A stretch of DNA of 64,000 nt from Flectonema sp. DT1601 (lineage: Eukaryota; Euglenozoa; Diplonemea; Diplonemida; Diplonemidae), in the NCBI GenBank assembly GCA_964019425.1, contig OZ025860.1, positions 372,001 to 436,000 of the forward strand. Reading direction: 5' to 3'. The notes under the pieces were generated by a model, which was given only the letters and a program-made list of their open reading frames with translations, had not been told where the DNA came from and made no database searches. Of the stretch, positions 41,522 through 52,954 are shown piece after piece; position 1 is the first letter of the stretch; each line of letters opens with the position of its first letter. The translations under genes were made by a program, and so were the position numbers.

Positions 41522-43765
41522 ATGCAATTACCAAGAAGTACAGTCAAGTCTATGAGTGATGGATTTCTGAATTTTTTTTTTCCTGTTTTTAAACTCAACA
41601 TAATCGAGAAGGGAAGGCACAGGAAAGGTAGAAGCCGCCCTCTCTTTTTTTTTCTTTCTTTCTTTTCTTTTCTTTTCTTTCGCTGATAACTAAAGCTGGC
41701 GCGCTCACATTAAAACACATTTGTGAAGTCGGAAAAGGGAAAGGGAAACCAGCAACCCATCAGTGGCTGATTTGAGAAGAAACAAAAAAAAAAAAAGAAA
41801 GAAGAAGAAGAAAAAAAAAAAAAGAAAAAAGAACATAGCGTTACTCGTCACTGATGTCTGTGCGCAAAGTAGAAGCGACAATTTAAAAAGAAAATAAATA
41901 AAAAAATAAATAAAAAATTGAGTTAACCCACCTTGTATTTGTAATTAGTAGTGGATATTTCATAATGAGCCGGGTATTAAATGAAAATAGACTAAAAAAC
42001 GTTGCCCATAAACAATGTAAAAGGATGAGAAAAATAACTGAGACTATCAGAAAGGTTGGTACTGACTACAAGAAAAATCCTGGGAACGGGAAAAAAAAAA
42101 AAAAAAAAAAAATTGATAACAGTTTTTCATACAGACAACGCTACAAAAAAAACACACAGCAAAATCCTGCAGCAAAAAATAAAAATAATAATAATAAATA
42201 ATAATAGCAAAAATACGCACCACGCAGTACCTTTTGCAAGTACCTTAATCGAAGTAGGAAGTAAAGCAGATGCACAGTTTAAAACATACAATCTGCATAG
42301 TATATATGGTTAGAAATAAAAAAATACTTTTTTTTTTTTTTTTTTTTTTTATTCACTAATAGCGGAGGAACCAATGCTCTGATTTTGCAAAGCCACCCGC
42401 TGCCAGTATTTTTTTTTTTTTTTTCTCTTTTTTTTTTCCGGTTGGTTTCCCCCGAGTGGAAAAAAAAAAAAAAAAATTTAAAAAAAAATGTTGGGTAATC
42501 ACTGTAACATAAAAAAAAAATAACGTTCCTTAGAAATAATAATAAAAACTCCTAAATAATGCGGGACCGGTTGCCTGAATTTCTTCAGGGCCCGACACAA
42601 ACAAAAAGAACGAAGGGTAATTTGATTTTTTTTTTTTTGAGAAGGGGGGAAACAACCATACTATATTAACCGACACTTACCAAACCCGAAGTTTTCGTCT
42701 CTGTTTTTCAGACTGAGGGTGATCAAGGGTAGGAGGGATCGGGCAAATTGCTACACAGCTTAGGCAATCTCGTTGTCCGAGGTACTTTTTGCTGTGTCGG
42801 GAGTCTATTACAAAGTTTCAAGTCAAAAACAGAACGAGACATGACCTACGAGAAAAGTTGCTCATATCACTTTTACAAGGTTTTTACGGACAATAACCTT
42901 TTTTTTTTTTTTTTTTTTTGAAGAAGATGAAAAAAAAAAGAAAGAAAGAAGAAAAAAAAAAAGGAAACGCGGCAGACAAAAGAGGAAGTACAATAAGCTA
43001 TAAAAAATAAGGGGCAGTTGAATTGAGGGACGTGTGAAGAACAAAGAAGAAAAAGAACCAAAAAAAAAGTACAACAACACGCAGAAAAAGAATGGGGGAA
43101 AGGAACAGAAACGCTCCACGCCAGGTACGCACGGAGTAAAATTCTTTTTTTTTTTTCAAAAGGGTTAGAGGATTTGGGGGGAAAACAATCATTTCTCTAT
43201 CAACACAGGAACCTTGCTCAACAAGTGAGAGAGAAATTGATAATTATTTAGGAACCCCCTCCCCAATTTTCCTTATTCTGTTTATTTATTTTTTTTTTCA
43301 TTTTTTTTTTTTTTTTCCTTCTAGCTCCTTTGCCTTAGATGTCTTTTTTTTTTTTTTTTTTTTTTTTTGGTTATGAACAAACCTGAACACGGCTCCGAGG
43401 CGATGGAGGGAAAAATGAGGAACATTGTTATTGATGTCAAGTCTAACACAAAACCTCTGTAACACGCAAATCACTTAAACGAAGAACCAAAATTGAATCA
43501 TAATATAGGTAAGGTCTTTCTTAAGTGACATTGCACCGCACTTTGAATAAAATTGAATTAAACTGTGAACCACTTAGTGGGAGTGATCAGTGCAGGTCAG
43601 AGGTCTCTGTAGCCGTAGATTCGCTTTGCTAGTGCAAAGTCTTTATGCAACTAGGTAGGTAATAGGAAAGAAAAAACACACCGAGAGCAAAAAAGAACAT
43701 GCTACCACCGTTCCATACAGCAAGAAAAAAAAAAAAAATATAGAGAGCACTGTTCTCATTCCATA

Positions 43766-43800
<35 letters not shown>

Positions 43801-44306
43801 TTCTCCTCGGATTAGGGAATTAAGAGGTTTCTTGGTTCTTTCTTTTTTTTTTTTTTTTTTTCTCTCCCAGTCAGATGACTGATCTCTTTACCAGATGTCA
43901 TCATATATTGGAAATCAATGTGTCCTCTAGAAGCGACCTTGTCGTGGTGAGGGAAAAGGAGGAGGCTGACGAAGCAGGGGAAGATGAAAAAAAAAAAAAA
44001 AAAAAAAAAAAGCAATTTTTTCGTTCTTCATTTATTCTAAGTATTGTAAATGTCAAGTGAAGGTATAAACACCAACTCTAAAAAAAATGTGGAGAGGGGC
44101 AGGGGTGAAAATATGTAGGGTCTATATCAATAAGTACCGTTACCCTGGCATCTAACATAACGTCATTCACTCGTCTGGTCCAGGGGTCAATGTGACCTTT
44201 TTAAGAAGCTATTGCCTTACCTCTGTCTTACTTAGTCATGTCTACGTTTCTAAAAGAAACGGATAACAAGAAATGGACAAGTAATCAGAGATTCAGACAA
44301 TAATCA
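40785..44306. other. 3.5 kb gene-poor spacer
   Basis: No gene supported. Many poly-A/T runs (40788-40809, 41186-41207, 41487-41519, 42330-42350, 43344-43368, 43768-43799, 43987-44011), a TTTC/TTTTC tract near 41646-41680, a nested hairpin at 42562-42594, and balanced-composition islands at 42660-42860, 43380-43680 and 44040-44300 that I cannot identify. Confidence 0.6.
42562..42594. repeat. nested hairpin CGGG..CCTGAA/TTCAGG..CCCG
   Basis: Inner stem CCTGAA (42574-42579) / TTCAGG (42584-42589) with a TTTC loop; outer stem CGGG (42562-42565) / CCCG (42591-42594). It sits alone in A/T-rich spacer. Confidence 0.5.
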
Positions 44307-47300
44307 TTATTTATGATCCACCCAAATTGAAGCGTCATTTGGAGGAAGAAGAGGCTCAGGGTTAGTAGCTGCATTCGAAGGAGAAGTAGGAAGACCATGA
44401 ACACGATCTAATAAGGAGGATAAGAATCCAAGACTGGCATCTTCATCAAAACCAGGTGGTGACTCATCTCCCACATCCATGTTGGAGTTTGTGTTTAATG
44501 ATGAGAAGATGTCGAACAGCTTACTCGCCTCAGCTGTTTCATTATTAACAATTGGAACGTTGTCATCCGTTCCAACATCAGTAGGCGGAAGAGCGAATCC
44601 TGGACCCCAATCAACTGCCGGTGGCATTTGCTGAACCTGCGGCTGTTGGACCATAACATTTCTCATCGGCTGCTGTTGCTGTGTTGGTGGTGGTAGTTGC
44701 TGTTGTTGTTGTTGTTGTAATGAAGGAGCCATTGGCGGTTGAACAGCCACTCTAACTGATTGCTGTTGACCTTGAGGACTTCCATAAGCAGTTGATCCCC
44801 ATGATGATCCACCAGTTGGTTTATTAGCCTGCTGCAATACTTGCTGTTGAAGTTGTTGTTGCTGTAGTTGCTGCTGCTGTTGTTGCTGCTGCTGAGGAGT
44901 AGGTGATGAAGTCTGAGCTGTGTTAACAAACTGATGTTGTGGTTGTTCTGATACTGTTCTTCTTGAGTTAAAACTATCTTGACCACACTTACCACAGACA
45001 TCATACCAACATAGTTTACATCCGTAGTATGCTTCACTGTAACGACGACAGCATCCAAGGCAACGATTTTCATCACAGTTTTCAACAAAAATAATTTGCA
45101 TCGGATGGTTGGCTGGACACATTGGAGTTGGTTCGAACTCGAGGTTCATGATATCCTTACCAGCAGCGACAGCGCGGATTTGCTCGCAGTTTTCAACTTT
45201 CTTATTGTCAATTGAAATTAATTGACGTCCAACAAATCGACCAACACCAGAACGTTCAGCTGCTGTTCTCAATTCAACTGCGGTAAGGATTAAAGTGTTT
45301 TGAGAAGCGAAGTTTGTTCCCATCTTTTCTTCTTTTGCCTTACGTAGAACAACATGATGACATGAGGCTTCAAGTCTGCGGATACGCATGACGCCTTCTA
45401 ATGCGTCCAATCGGAGTTTTGTTGCTTCTTTTAATTGTTGAGATTCAAACCAATTCCTTCTCATGTTTTCAGCTTCTCTTAACATAGCACTGTCCATGGT
45501 TAAATAGTTCTCCATCGTGATCAGTGGATCGTCGTCATCTCCTTCGAAGGAATTATCTTCTGCTTGGCTTTGATACTTCAATGTCCCTTGAGCACTTGGT
45601 CTGTGAGATACGAACCAATACTTTGTTATCAGTGACTCTGGGGTTGCTATCAGAGGTGTTCCTGTTGGTAATACTGATTCGACAACACCAGATTTCGATT
45701 CTCCCTCAAAAGTAAAAACTCGCACTTCCTGTCCCTTTAAGAAGTGCTCAACACGAATGTCTGATAAAGAACACTGCTGGTCACCTGTTGGTGTAGCAAG
45801 ACTGCATTCTGATCCAGTAATCGACTGTTTTTATTATTATTGATATTAGACTCAGATATCTTTTCACATTAATAGATTACATACTTTAATCATCGCGCAT
45901 TTCCATGAATCCTCGGCGCGAGTTCCAGACTTTGGGACAACAAGATCACCTTTCATGAAAGGCTGTGTTTGGTGAGAAGGTGATTTAGAAAACACACAAA
46001 GAGAATAAAGATAAAGATAAAAGATGATTCTAAATAACATACCTCAGCCAGTTCAATTTGTTCTTGTTCTACAGCAAACAGCATACCAGCAGCAAGAACT
46101 TCAATGAACGCACCGAAATAGGTAACCACACCAGTAGTACCCTTTGTGACGGTATCCATCGAAGTAAAGACTACATTGCTGGTTAACTGAACGCGAGTAC
46201 CTTCACCAAACTGAGTGGCCTTTTGCTCTTCATCTCCTTCACCCCAAGGCCTGTCTGCTGGAATGAGAGCAAAGTTGCGTACGTGGTAAGTCTTGCCAGT
46301 GGCGTATTTCACGCGGTACTTGCCGCGAACACCGATTTCTGTTTTGTATTTTTTTTTTTTTCCCCCTCTTATCCCAATATGCATAACACTACTTCTTATC
46401 ATCACACATACCTCCATTCTGGTTCGGCCATTCCGCATCGACAACAGCGACTGCGTCAACTGCAAGTACGCGAACCTTAGCATTGCGATCGAATACACCC
46501 TTCTGTTTGTGAGAGGTTGTTATTGTTAGTGTTGGTGTTGGTGTTTGATAAAGTAAGTTATTAATTCATACCTGAACAGGTTCTACTTGTCCGTAGCTGA
46601 CAGTTGCCATCTTTGTTCCGAAGAAGTTAACCTTCGCCATACGAGGAGGGTGACTACCAATTGATGTTTTACTCATCACAACTGAGACTACTTGTCCTGT
46701 TGTTCCCTTTTCAATAATTGATCCGTCGGGAGTGCTGATGGTTTCTGTCGTTCTAACGACGACTCCAGAGACTACTGGTTGACGAACAGTAATACACTCC
46801 TGGTCTACTAATTCAGTAAGGGTTTTTAGTAATTGTCCTCTTTCTTCTTCATTTGATAGATCAATTCCAAGATAGCCGCTGGTGCTATCGCTGTTAATCC
46901 AAAGTAAGTTGGTAGCGTTAGTTCCCTTTAAGAAGTTACTGAGTCTAAAGCTTCCGACGTTATTATATTGCCAAACGGCGTTCTCATGAACAGAAGCAGT
47001 AACGTTTGTCTTTGGTTCTATTCCTGTTTCATCTGCTAGGGTTGCGATGTGAATACGAACGTCACTACGGTCAACACAATCTCTAGTTTGCCAGACTCTA
47101 GTTTGATATGGCATTTTTCCACCATGACCATTCTTTGATACGATGTATCCACCACCTCTCTCAAAATCATCAACAGAATCAGTAATCATCCATAATCCTT
47201 TCTTGGAAGAATATATCCATCTGTTTGCACCATCAGAAGGTTCAAGTATCCAAACAGGCATTCCATTTACGACTTTAAATGGAAGTTGTTGTTCTTCGTC

Positions 47301-49277
47301 TGTTTCAGCATTAGAGCTTCTTACAATGCTGTAGAGACCTTTAATGTGACTAAACTTACCAGCAGCTTCAACCCTGAGAAGTCGCTGAACAGGTAGTTGT
47401 GATATAACTTGAAGCTCGTCGTTGTGTTTGCCCATGACGACCCAGTTACTGCCAACCATGTCTGGCATGACGCTAGCAGACTGAACCATTGAAAAGATCC
47501 ATCCGTTACCAGTGTCTTTGTTATCAGATACACACCAAAGACCTTTAGTACTGAAAAGGAATAAATCTAACACGCAGTGTTTCCAACTTGGGAATCCATT
47601 AACCTGATCTGATTGAAGACGGTACAGACCTCCAGTAAACTGAACACCATCAGGTGCAAGAATCCAAAGAAAACTCGGAGCGTAAGCAATCTTAGCAGAG
47701 TTACCACTACCGCTGGGGGTAAATTGCTTTGCAGCTATTTGAACCTGTTGCTGTTGTTGCTGTTGTTGTTGCTGTTGTTGAGCAAGTTGCTGTGCAAGAA
47801 CTTGTTGCTGAACCATTCCAGTTGGTTGGACCCCACCAGACGGCTGAAGACCAGGCAGCGTAGGAAATGGTGTTTGAGGAAAGACAGGATGATTCTGAAC
47901 CTGAGCTGGTGTTGGTCTTGTCCAATACAAAGTTAACTGAGGTTGACCCTGAGCTTCTCTCATAATATCATCAGTGGTTACAACTAGAGCACTATTCACA
48001 TGAGTTAATCTCCATCCTTGTAAATAAGATAAACCTGCTTGATCAGCTGCTGAGGAAGGAGTTACTTCTGCTAATACTAATTCATTGTGTGCCTTCCACA
48101 TGGTTCCAGAAATCTTATCTTTTGGAACAATCACAACAACAAGTCCATCCTCAGGTGTGATTGCCTGAGTTGGTCTTAACTTTGTCGTCACTGCCTCAGT
48201 GCTTACCGTTACTTCAAATATTGGTCCACATTGTTGAAGAGAATTCTTAACGTCAGTGACGCTTGTGGTCACTTGGTCATCGATGGCTACTAATCGCATT
48301 CCTGGTTTGGGTTTTTTTTATTTTATTTAAAGTACTCGGAGGACGCAACAAATCAATTCACCAGCTCACTAAACAATTAAAATAAAATAAAATATAAAAA
48401 AAACAGATAACACACCTGGATATAAACCAGCTTCAGCAGCAGGACTTCCTTCAGTCACAGTGAGGATGACGAGGTCATCATTGCGGAGAATCCATCCGAC
48501 TTTAGCTCCAGATCGAGTAACCTTTACGGTTATGTGATGAGCCATTTTTGGGATAGCGACTGATCCAGTTCCTTGAATTGGTGATTCAGGTTCGTTATCA
48601 GAGCGGAGTGATCGGAGTTTAGGTCCGTCAGTGGACTCAGTTTTCCACCATCCTGCTGGTGCATCAGAGCTGCACAGTTCACAGTTTGCTTTGAATCCAA
48701 CATTTACGTGACTGCAATTGCACGTCCAAGAACCCAACCCATCAGACTGAGGGACTGGTTGTTGTTCTTCAAATGGAGGTGGGATACCTTCTAAAGTTTG
48801 CTTTTGATGAGATGCTTCTTTTTCATTAAAATCAATTGAAATGTTTGGCGTCTCTGGACCAACAAGCAAACCAGGATATTGAATGTGCAATAACGTCCAC
48901 AATACTTCAGCATCATCAACTGGCTCCATACTAATTCTCTGAAGAATTGACGGCACATCTATCCGATGGTCAACATCTATTGCGTTACCTGGAACTGATT
49001 CAACAGGATGGATGGTTGCTTGATTGTTGTTTGGTACTTTGACCCACATTACTCTTGTTCCTTCACCACTTCTAGCACCAACCCTTATATCTGATACAGG
49101 GGTATCAATTAAATTAGATAGAGTCATATTACCGTTGTAATGATCTTTATTTCTTACTAAGTCCCAGTCTACTTTTTGAAGCATCATTTCTTCACCTGCA
49201 AATGCCACCTCACTGCTACTATCTGAGTCATAGCCTCCTCCAAGCAGTCGATCCGTGTCCACCTCCGCTTGCCCCAT
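44307..49277 (-). CDS. giant multi-domain scaffold: RanBP2 finger, PDZ domains, NGxPxW modules, SH3-like barrels, Cys cluster (6 exons)
   Basis: Exons 48416-49277, 46572-48301, 46412-46502, 46043-46338, 45885-45962 and 44307-45824 splice in frame to about 1524 residues. Introns are 114, 69, 73, 80 and 60 bp. In order: acidic N-terminus; RanBP2-type finger GSWTCNCSHVN..CELC (about 177-205); PDZ 1 spanning the first splice (about 247-325); PDZ 2 (about 343-420); poly-Q; two modules VNGFPSWK..FLFSTKGLWCVSD (about 522) and VNGMPVWI..RWIYSSKKGLWMITD (about 633). Then several SH3/KOW-like beta segments, a further PDZ-like piece (GRFVGRQLISID), a ZZ/C1-like Cys cluster CPANHPMQ..CLGCC..CKLCWYDVCGKC (about 1258-1300) and Q-rich tracts. 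Function unknown; presumably a scaffold. The true N-terminus may include upstream codons after the CCCCTTTCAG acceptor. Confidence 0.8.
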
Positions 49278-49468
49278 AAATCGAGATCGAGACACACGTT
49301 CTGAAAGGGGGAAAAGAAAAGAAAAAACTTAATTTTGTGAATGGCGTTGAGAAACAAGGAAAAAAGTACAATGAAAAAAAAAAAAAAAAAAAACTGTCTT
49401 GATTGGTCATACAATCAATCACCAACTTGGTACACGATACTCAAATGTTTAACTCAAGTTATATTTGT
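49278..49468. promoter_or_regulatory. 191-bp spacer with predicted trans-splice acceptor of the scaffold gene
   Basis: On the minus strand a T-run of about 20 (49373-49392) and CTTTTCCCCCTTTCAG (AG near 49300-49301) precede the scaffold gene, about 22 nt before the chosen ATG. The short distance to the SWR1 stop codon fits a polycistronic layout. Confidence 0.55.
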
Positions 49469-52400
49469 TTAATTGCAATCTCTCAACTGCGCTTCTTTAA
49501 ATCTTTTTATTTGACGATCACAAGACTGAACCATTCTGGCTGCTTGCAGAGGACGAGTTTCATAAAAGATTCGTTGAGCGTATTGCTGAAGAGGCGTAAG
49601 AGAAGACGTTTCATTTTTTTGATCAGCTGTAGTTTCTTGGAATTCCTCGTCTGTTTGATGTGTTTCCGCGCGACTCTTTAGAAACGCCGCTCTATCTTCT
49701 GGATCCTCCACTTCTAAGGACAGGTATTTATCGACTCCGTTTGATTGGTCGATAGCAGGATCGTTATTCTCATCTTCTGCTTGATTTTCTTGTGCTTCCA
49801 ATTTTGCAATTTCATCATCTCCAAGAGGATGAAAAAACGATTCGACATTCGTCTTTTCCATCCCAGCTGAACTGTCAAAATTTCCACCCTTAATAACAAT
49901 GTTAAACATCGTCTTCTTTTTTCTCGAAGTCATGAGAATGTTTTCTTCAACAGTGTGTCTACTGATAAGTCGATAGACTCTTACGTTCTTTGTTTGTCCA
50001 ATTCGATGACATCTGTCTTGAGCTTGTAAATCGATTGCAGGATTCCAATCAGTGTCATAAAAAATAACGGTATCAGCTCCAGTCAAATTTATACCAATAC
50101 CACCCGATCTGGTTGACAGGATGAAACAAAAATATCTCGTGTTTGTATTGAATAAACCCATTCTGTATGCTCGATCTTCAACTTTTGTACTGCCATCGAG
50201 TCTGAGATATGTCAAATCATGCATTGATAAGAACTCTTCTAAGATATCAAGAACTTTTGACATTTGAGTGAATATTAACACCCGATGACCATTTCTCTTT
50301 AGGCTTGGTAATAGCTTGGCTAAGACTTGTAGTTTTCCACAATCGAATTGTATTAACTTCGGATCAGGTAACAAGACAGGAGCTTCCCTTTCCCGTTCCA
50401 TACTTGGTATTCGAAGTGTTACATTATGAGTAAATCGCGGTACTGCCGTGGCCTTTTTCACAATCATTCGAAATTTTTTTATTAAATTTGGAAACATTAC
50501 TGTTTGAGCAACGTCAAGCAACCCACCGTCAAAAACTGACACGTATTTCAATTTTGTAAGGATCGGTGTTAATAAATTCATGAGACCTTCTGAACAACAA
50601 TTTCTTGCATTTCTACGAGTCAGCCACTTCCCTCTTCCCAATCTCGTCTGAGAATCATCATAAGGCGAAGACAACAGAACCTGTAGCTCTGTTATATTTT
50701 GCAAAACAGAAGCTTCCGCAGCTATCCATTTCGAAAGCATTTCCTGAGTGCTGGTGCTGTACTGAGCGATGCTTGCTTGGCTTTGTTTTTGAGAAAGGTA
50801 TCTTCTATAAATGTCTCCAGGATTTTCTAATTTCGATGACGAAAAGTGTAAAGCTGCAACATTCGATGTTATTTTGAGAGTTTCCGGAATCTCCTTCAGA
50901 GATGTTGAGAGAAGAAGTCTTGGTAAGACGACGGAATCACCAAACTGAGCAGTCACAGTGAACTGGGGAACAACAGATTCCGGATATGAATAACAAAAAG
51001 GTGATGATGTTGGTCGAGGTTCGAACAGAGACGGGTGATTACACACCTTTCTTAATTGCATTAAAACACCCATGACTCCAACATATGAGCGACCACTGAG
51101 TCTAGTTCTTGTTTCACCTGAACGCATATATTCATCATAAAGTGTTCGTTGTCTTTTTGCAAGTCGACATCTTATAACTTTTTCAATCTTTGTAGGAAGT
51201 TCATGTGCGACTTGTCTCTTAAGGCGTCTGAGAATAAAAGGTCTGAGAACAACATGAAGCTGTTCGACTATCTTAGAATCACAAACACCGTCTTGAATCA
51301 TTTGTGTCACTGGATTATTAAACCAATGATTAAAATCACTCTCAGATGAGAACAACGGATTGTCGGACATCAGGAATCGAAGCAAAGACCACAATTCCAT
51401 TATATTGTTCTGAAGGGGGGTTCCCGACAGGAGCAGCCTCCGGGCAGTTTTATATTGTCGGAGGACCTGCCATTTTTTTGATTTATAGTTTTTAATCATA
51501 TGAGCTTCATCAAGTATCAAATATTCCCAATTAACTCTTTTGAAATGAGCAGCGTCAGTTACACATGTTTGGTAACTGACAATACAAACATCAAATTCAC
51601 TCGGTCGAGACCATCCTTTTCTTAGTTTTTGTCGTACCTTTTGAGTTCCATAGTATACCAATAGTTTCATTTGAGGTGCCCATCTCCTGAACTCGATTTC
51701 CCAATTCAATAGGACGGAGGTCGGAACGACTACCAAATGAGGTCCCCAATTATTTTCATTCAACGCCAGGTATGCTAGTAGGGCTATCGTTTGAATTGTT
51801 TTTCCCAAACCCATTTCATCAGCGAGTATACCAGACATTCCACGTTCATGTAATGAAACCAACCACGTTAAACCTGTATGCTGATATGGCCGGAGCGTCT
51901 TTGTCTCTGATAGGCTCATCAGCTCTGTCGGTATTTTCACTAAATTTTCAGGAGAACTATCCAATCCAAAATCAACTTTATCACTAGTCGTTATGTTGAA
52001 TTGTGATTGCAACTCGTTGCTCATCGTCCTCGCTTCTTCCAATAAAAGCTCTTTCTTGTCTTGCATTATTTCTCTTTTTCTTTTTTCCAAATGGTCTCGA
52101 CACCGTTTTTGTATTATCTTCGTGTTATGATTCCAAAAAGTATTTATCGATTTACTTATCAAATTTGCTGTTCGATTTCGAGTTTTTGCATCGATAGTTT
52201 TTTGGTGTCTTGTTGCGGCCATTGCCTGTCTTTGAATAGTTTGGCTCAGTGATACTTTGAGACTGACCGCATCTTTTTGTTGCTCGGTTAGGTCAGATGA
52301 GGTAAATTGGTTTGAAATAACTGAGACTTTCGATCTTTTGATCGCAAGAACATCATCCTTAAAATGATCTTCATTTGATTTAAGTGTTTTTAAATTCGTT

Positions 52401-52954
52401 ACAGCTGTGTTGATTTTTTCTAATTCAGATGCGAGTTTAGTACTTTGTAGTACTAATGAACAACCGTCTTTGTTTCGTTTTCGCTTTGCAGCTCTACGCG
52501 ACATGACTTCTGCGTATTCAGTTGGAAACAATCCAATGAATTGACCTTTAGGTGTTACTCTTGTTGTTGGGATTAAAAGTTTGTTTTCATCAGGTGAATT
52601 TGTTATTGCAATCGATTCTATGTGTGATGTTATTTCAAGCAATCCGCTCTTCCAGATGCATAGCTCTCTTGTTCTGTTTTGAATTGCTTGTTTTAGTGTG
52701 TATGATATTTTATTAAGTTTCAATCGTCTCTGATCAATAATTTTCTCATATTCGTTTGACAATCCCAGTCCTAACAAAGTTTCTCTATTATTATTGTGCT
52801 TCATTATTGAAATATCAATCGCAGAAATGACCAGTTTGAAGTCATTAAGGGACCCAGTCGTTGTTTCGAATGTCGCATCTAATAAAGTTAGTTCTTCTTC
52901 TATCAATGAGATGGCTGAAATAAATACTGCGACGTATGCGTCGCTATCTCCCAT
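49469..52954 (-). CDS. SWR1/SRCAP-type chromatin-remodelling ATPase
   Basis: 1161-residue Snf2 ATPase, expected to exchange H2A for H2A.Z in nucleosomes. An HSA-like helix (NTFWNHNTKIIQKRCRDHLEKRK, shown in parts) lies about residue 270. ATPase lobe 1 starts at LRPYQHTGLTWLVSLHERG with Walker A ADEMGLGKT and the SWR1-family text GPHLVVVPTSVLLNWEIEF and WEYLILDEAHMIKNYKSK. A moderate insertion follows LMQLRKVCNHPSLFEPRP. Lobe 2 has QMSKVLDILEEFLSMHD (about 895) and DLQAQDRCHRIGQTKNVRVYRLIS. It closely follows SRCAP/SWR1 rather than INO80 or ISWI, although shorter. No intron. Confidence 0.9.
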   Translation of the reverse strand: MGDSDAYVAVFISAISLIEEELTLLDATFETTTGSLNDFKLVISAIDISIMKHNNNRETLLGLGLSNEYEKIIDQRRLKLNKISYTLKQAIQNRTRELCIWKSGLLEITSHIESIAITNSPDENKLLIPTTRVTPKGQFIGLFPTEYAEVMSRRAAKRKRNKDGCSLVLQSTKLASELEKINTAVTNLKTLKSNEDHFKDDVLAIKRSKVSVISNQFTSSDLTEQQKDAVSLKVSLSQTIQRQAMAATRHQKTIDAKTRNRTANLISKSINTFWNHNTKIIQKRCRDHLEKRKREIMQDKKELLLEEARTMSNELQSQFNITTSDKVDFGLDSSPENLVKIPTELMSLSETKTLRPYQHTGLTWLVSLHERGMSGILADEMGLGKTIQTIALLAYLALNENNWGPHLVVVPTSVLLNWEIEFRRWAPQMKLLVYYGTQKVRQKLRKGWSRPSEFDVCIVSYQTCVTDAAHFKRVNWEYLILDEAHMIKNYKSKKWQVLRQYKTARRLLLSGTPLQNNIMELWSLLRFLMSDNPLFSSESDFNHWFNNPVTQMIQDGVCDSKIVEQLHVVLRPFILRRLKRQVAHELPTKIEKVIRCRLAKRQRTLYDEYMRSGETRTRLSGRSYVGVMGVLMQLRKVCNHPSLFEPRPTSSPFCYSYPESVVPQFTVTAQFGDSVVLPRLLLSTSLKEIPETLKITSNVAALHFSSSKLENPGDIYRRYLSQKQSQASIAQYSTSTQEMLSKWIAAEASVLQNITELQVLLSSPYDDSQTRLGRGKWLTRRNARNCCSEGLMNLLTPILTKLKYVSVFDGGLLDVAQTVMFPNLIKKFRMIVKKATAVPRFTHNVTLRIPSMEREREAPVLLPDPKLIQFDCGKLQVLAKLLPSLKRNGHRVLIFTQMSKVLDILEEFLSMHDLTYLRLDGSTKVEDRAYRMGLFNTNTRYFCFILSTRSGGIGINLTGADTVIFYDTDWNPAIDLQAQDRCHRIGQTKNVRVYRLISRHTVEENILMTSRKKKTMFNIVIKGGNFDSSAGMEKTNVESFFHPLGDDEIAKLEAQENQAEDENNDPAIDQSNGVDKYLSLEVEDPEDRAAFLKSRAETHQTDEEFQETTADQKNETSSLTPLQQYAQRIFYETRPLQAARMVQSCDRQIKRFKEAQLRDCN

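Noticed and set aside
49278-49430. Extra upstream exon of the scaffold gene (MTNQD..)
   Set aside because: Would need a GTTTTTT donor inside a T-run; the T-tract plus CAG is better explained as a trans-splice acceptor. Left as a possibility only.
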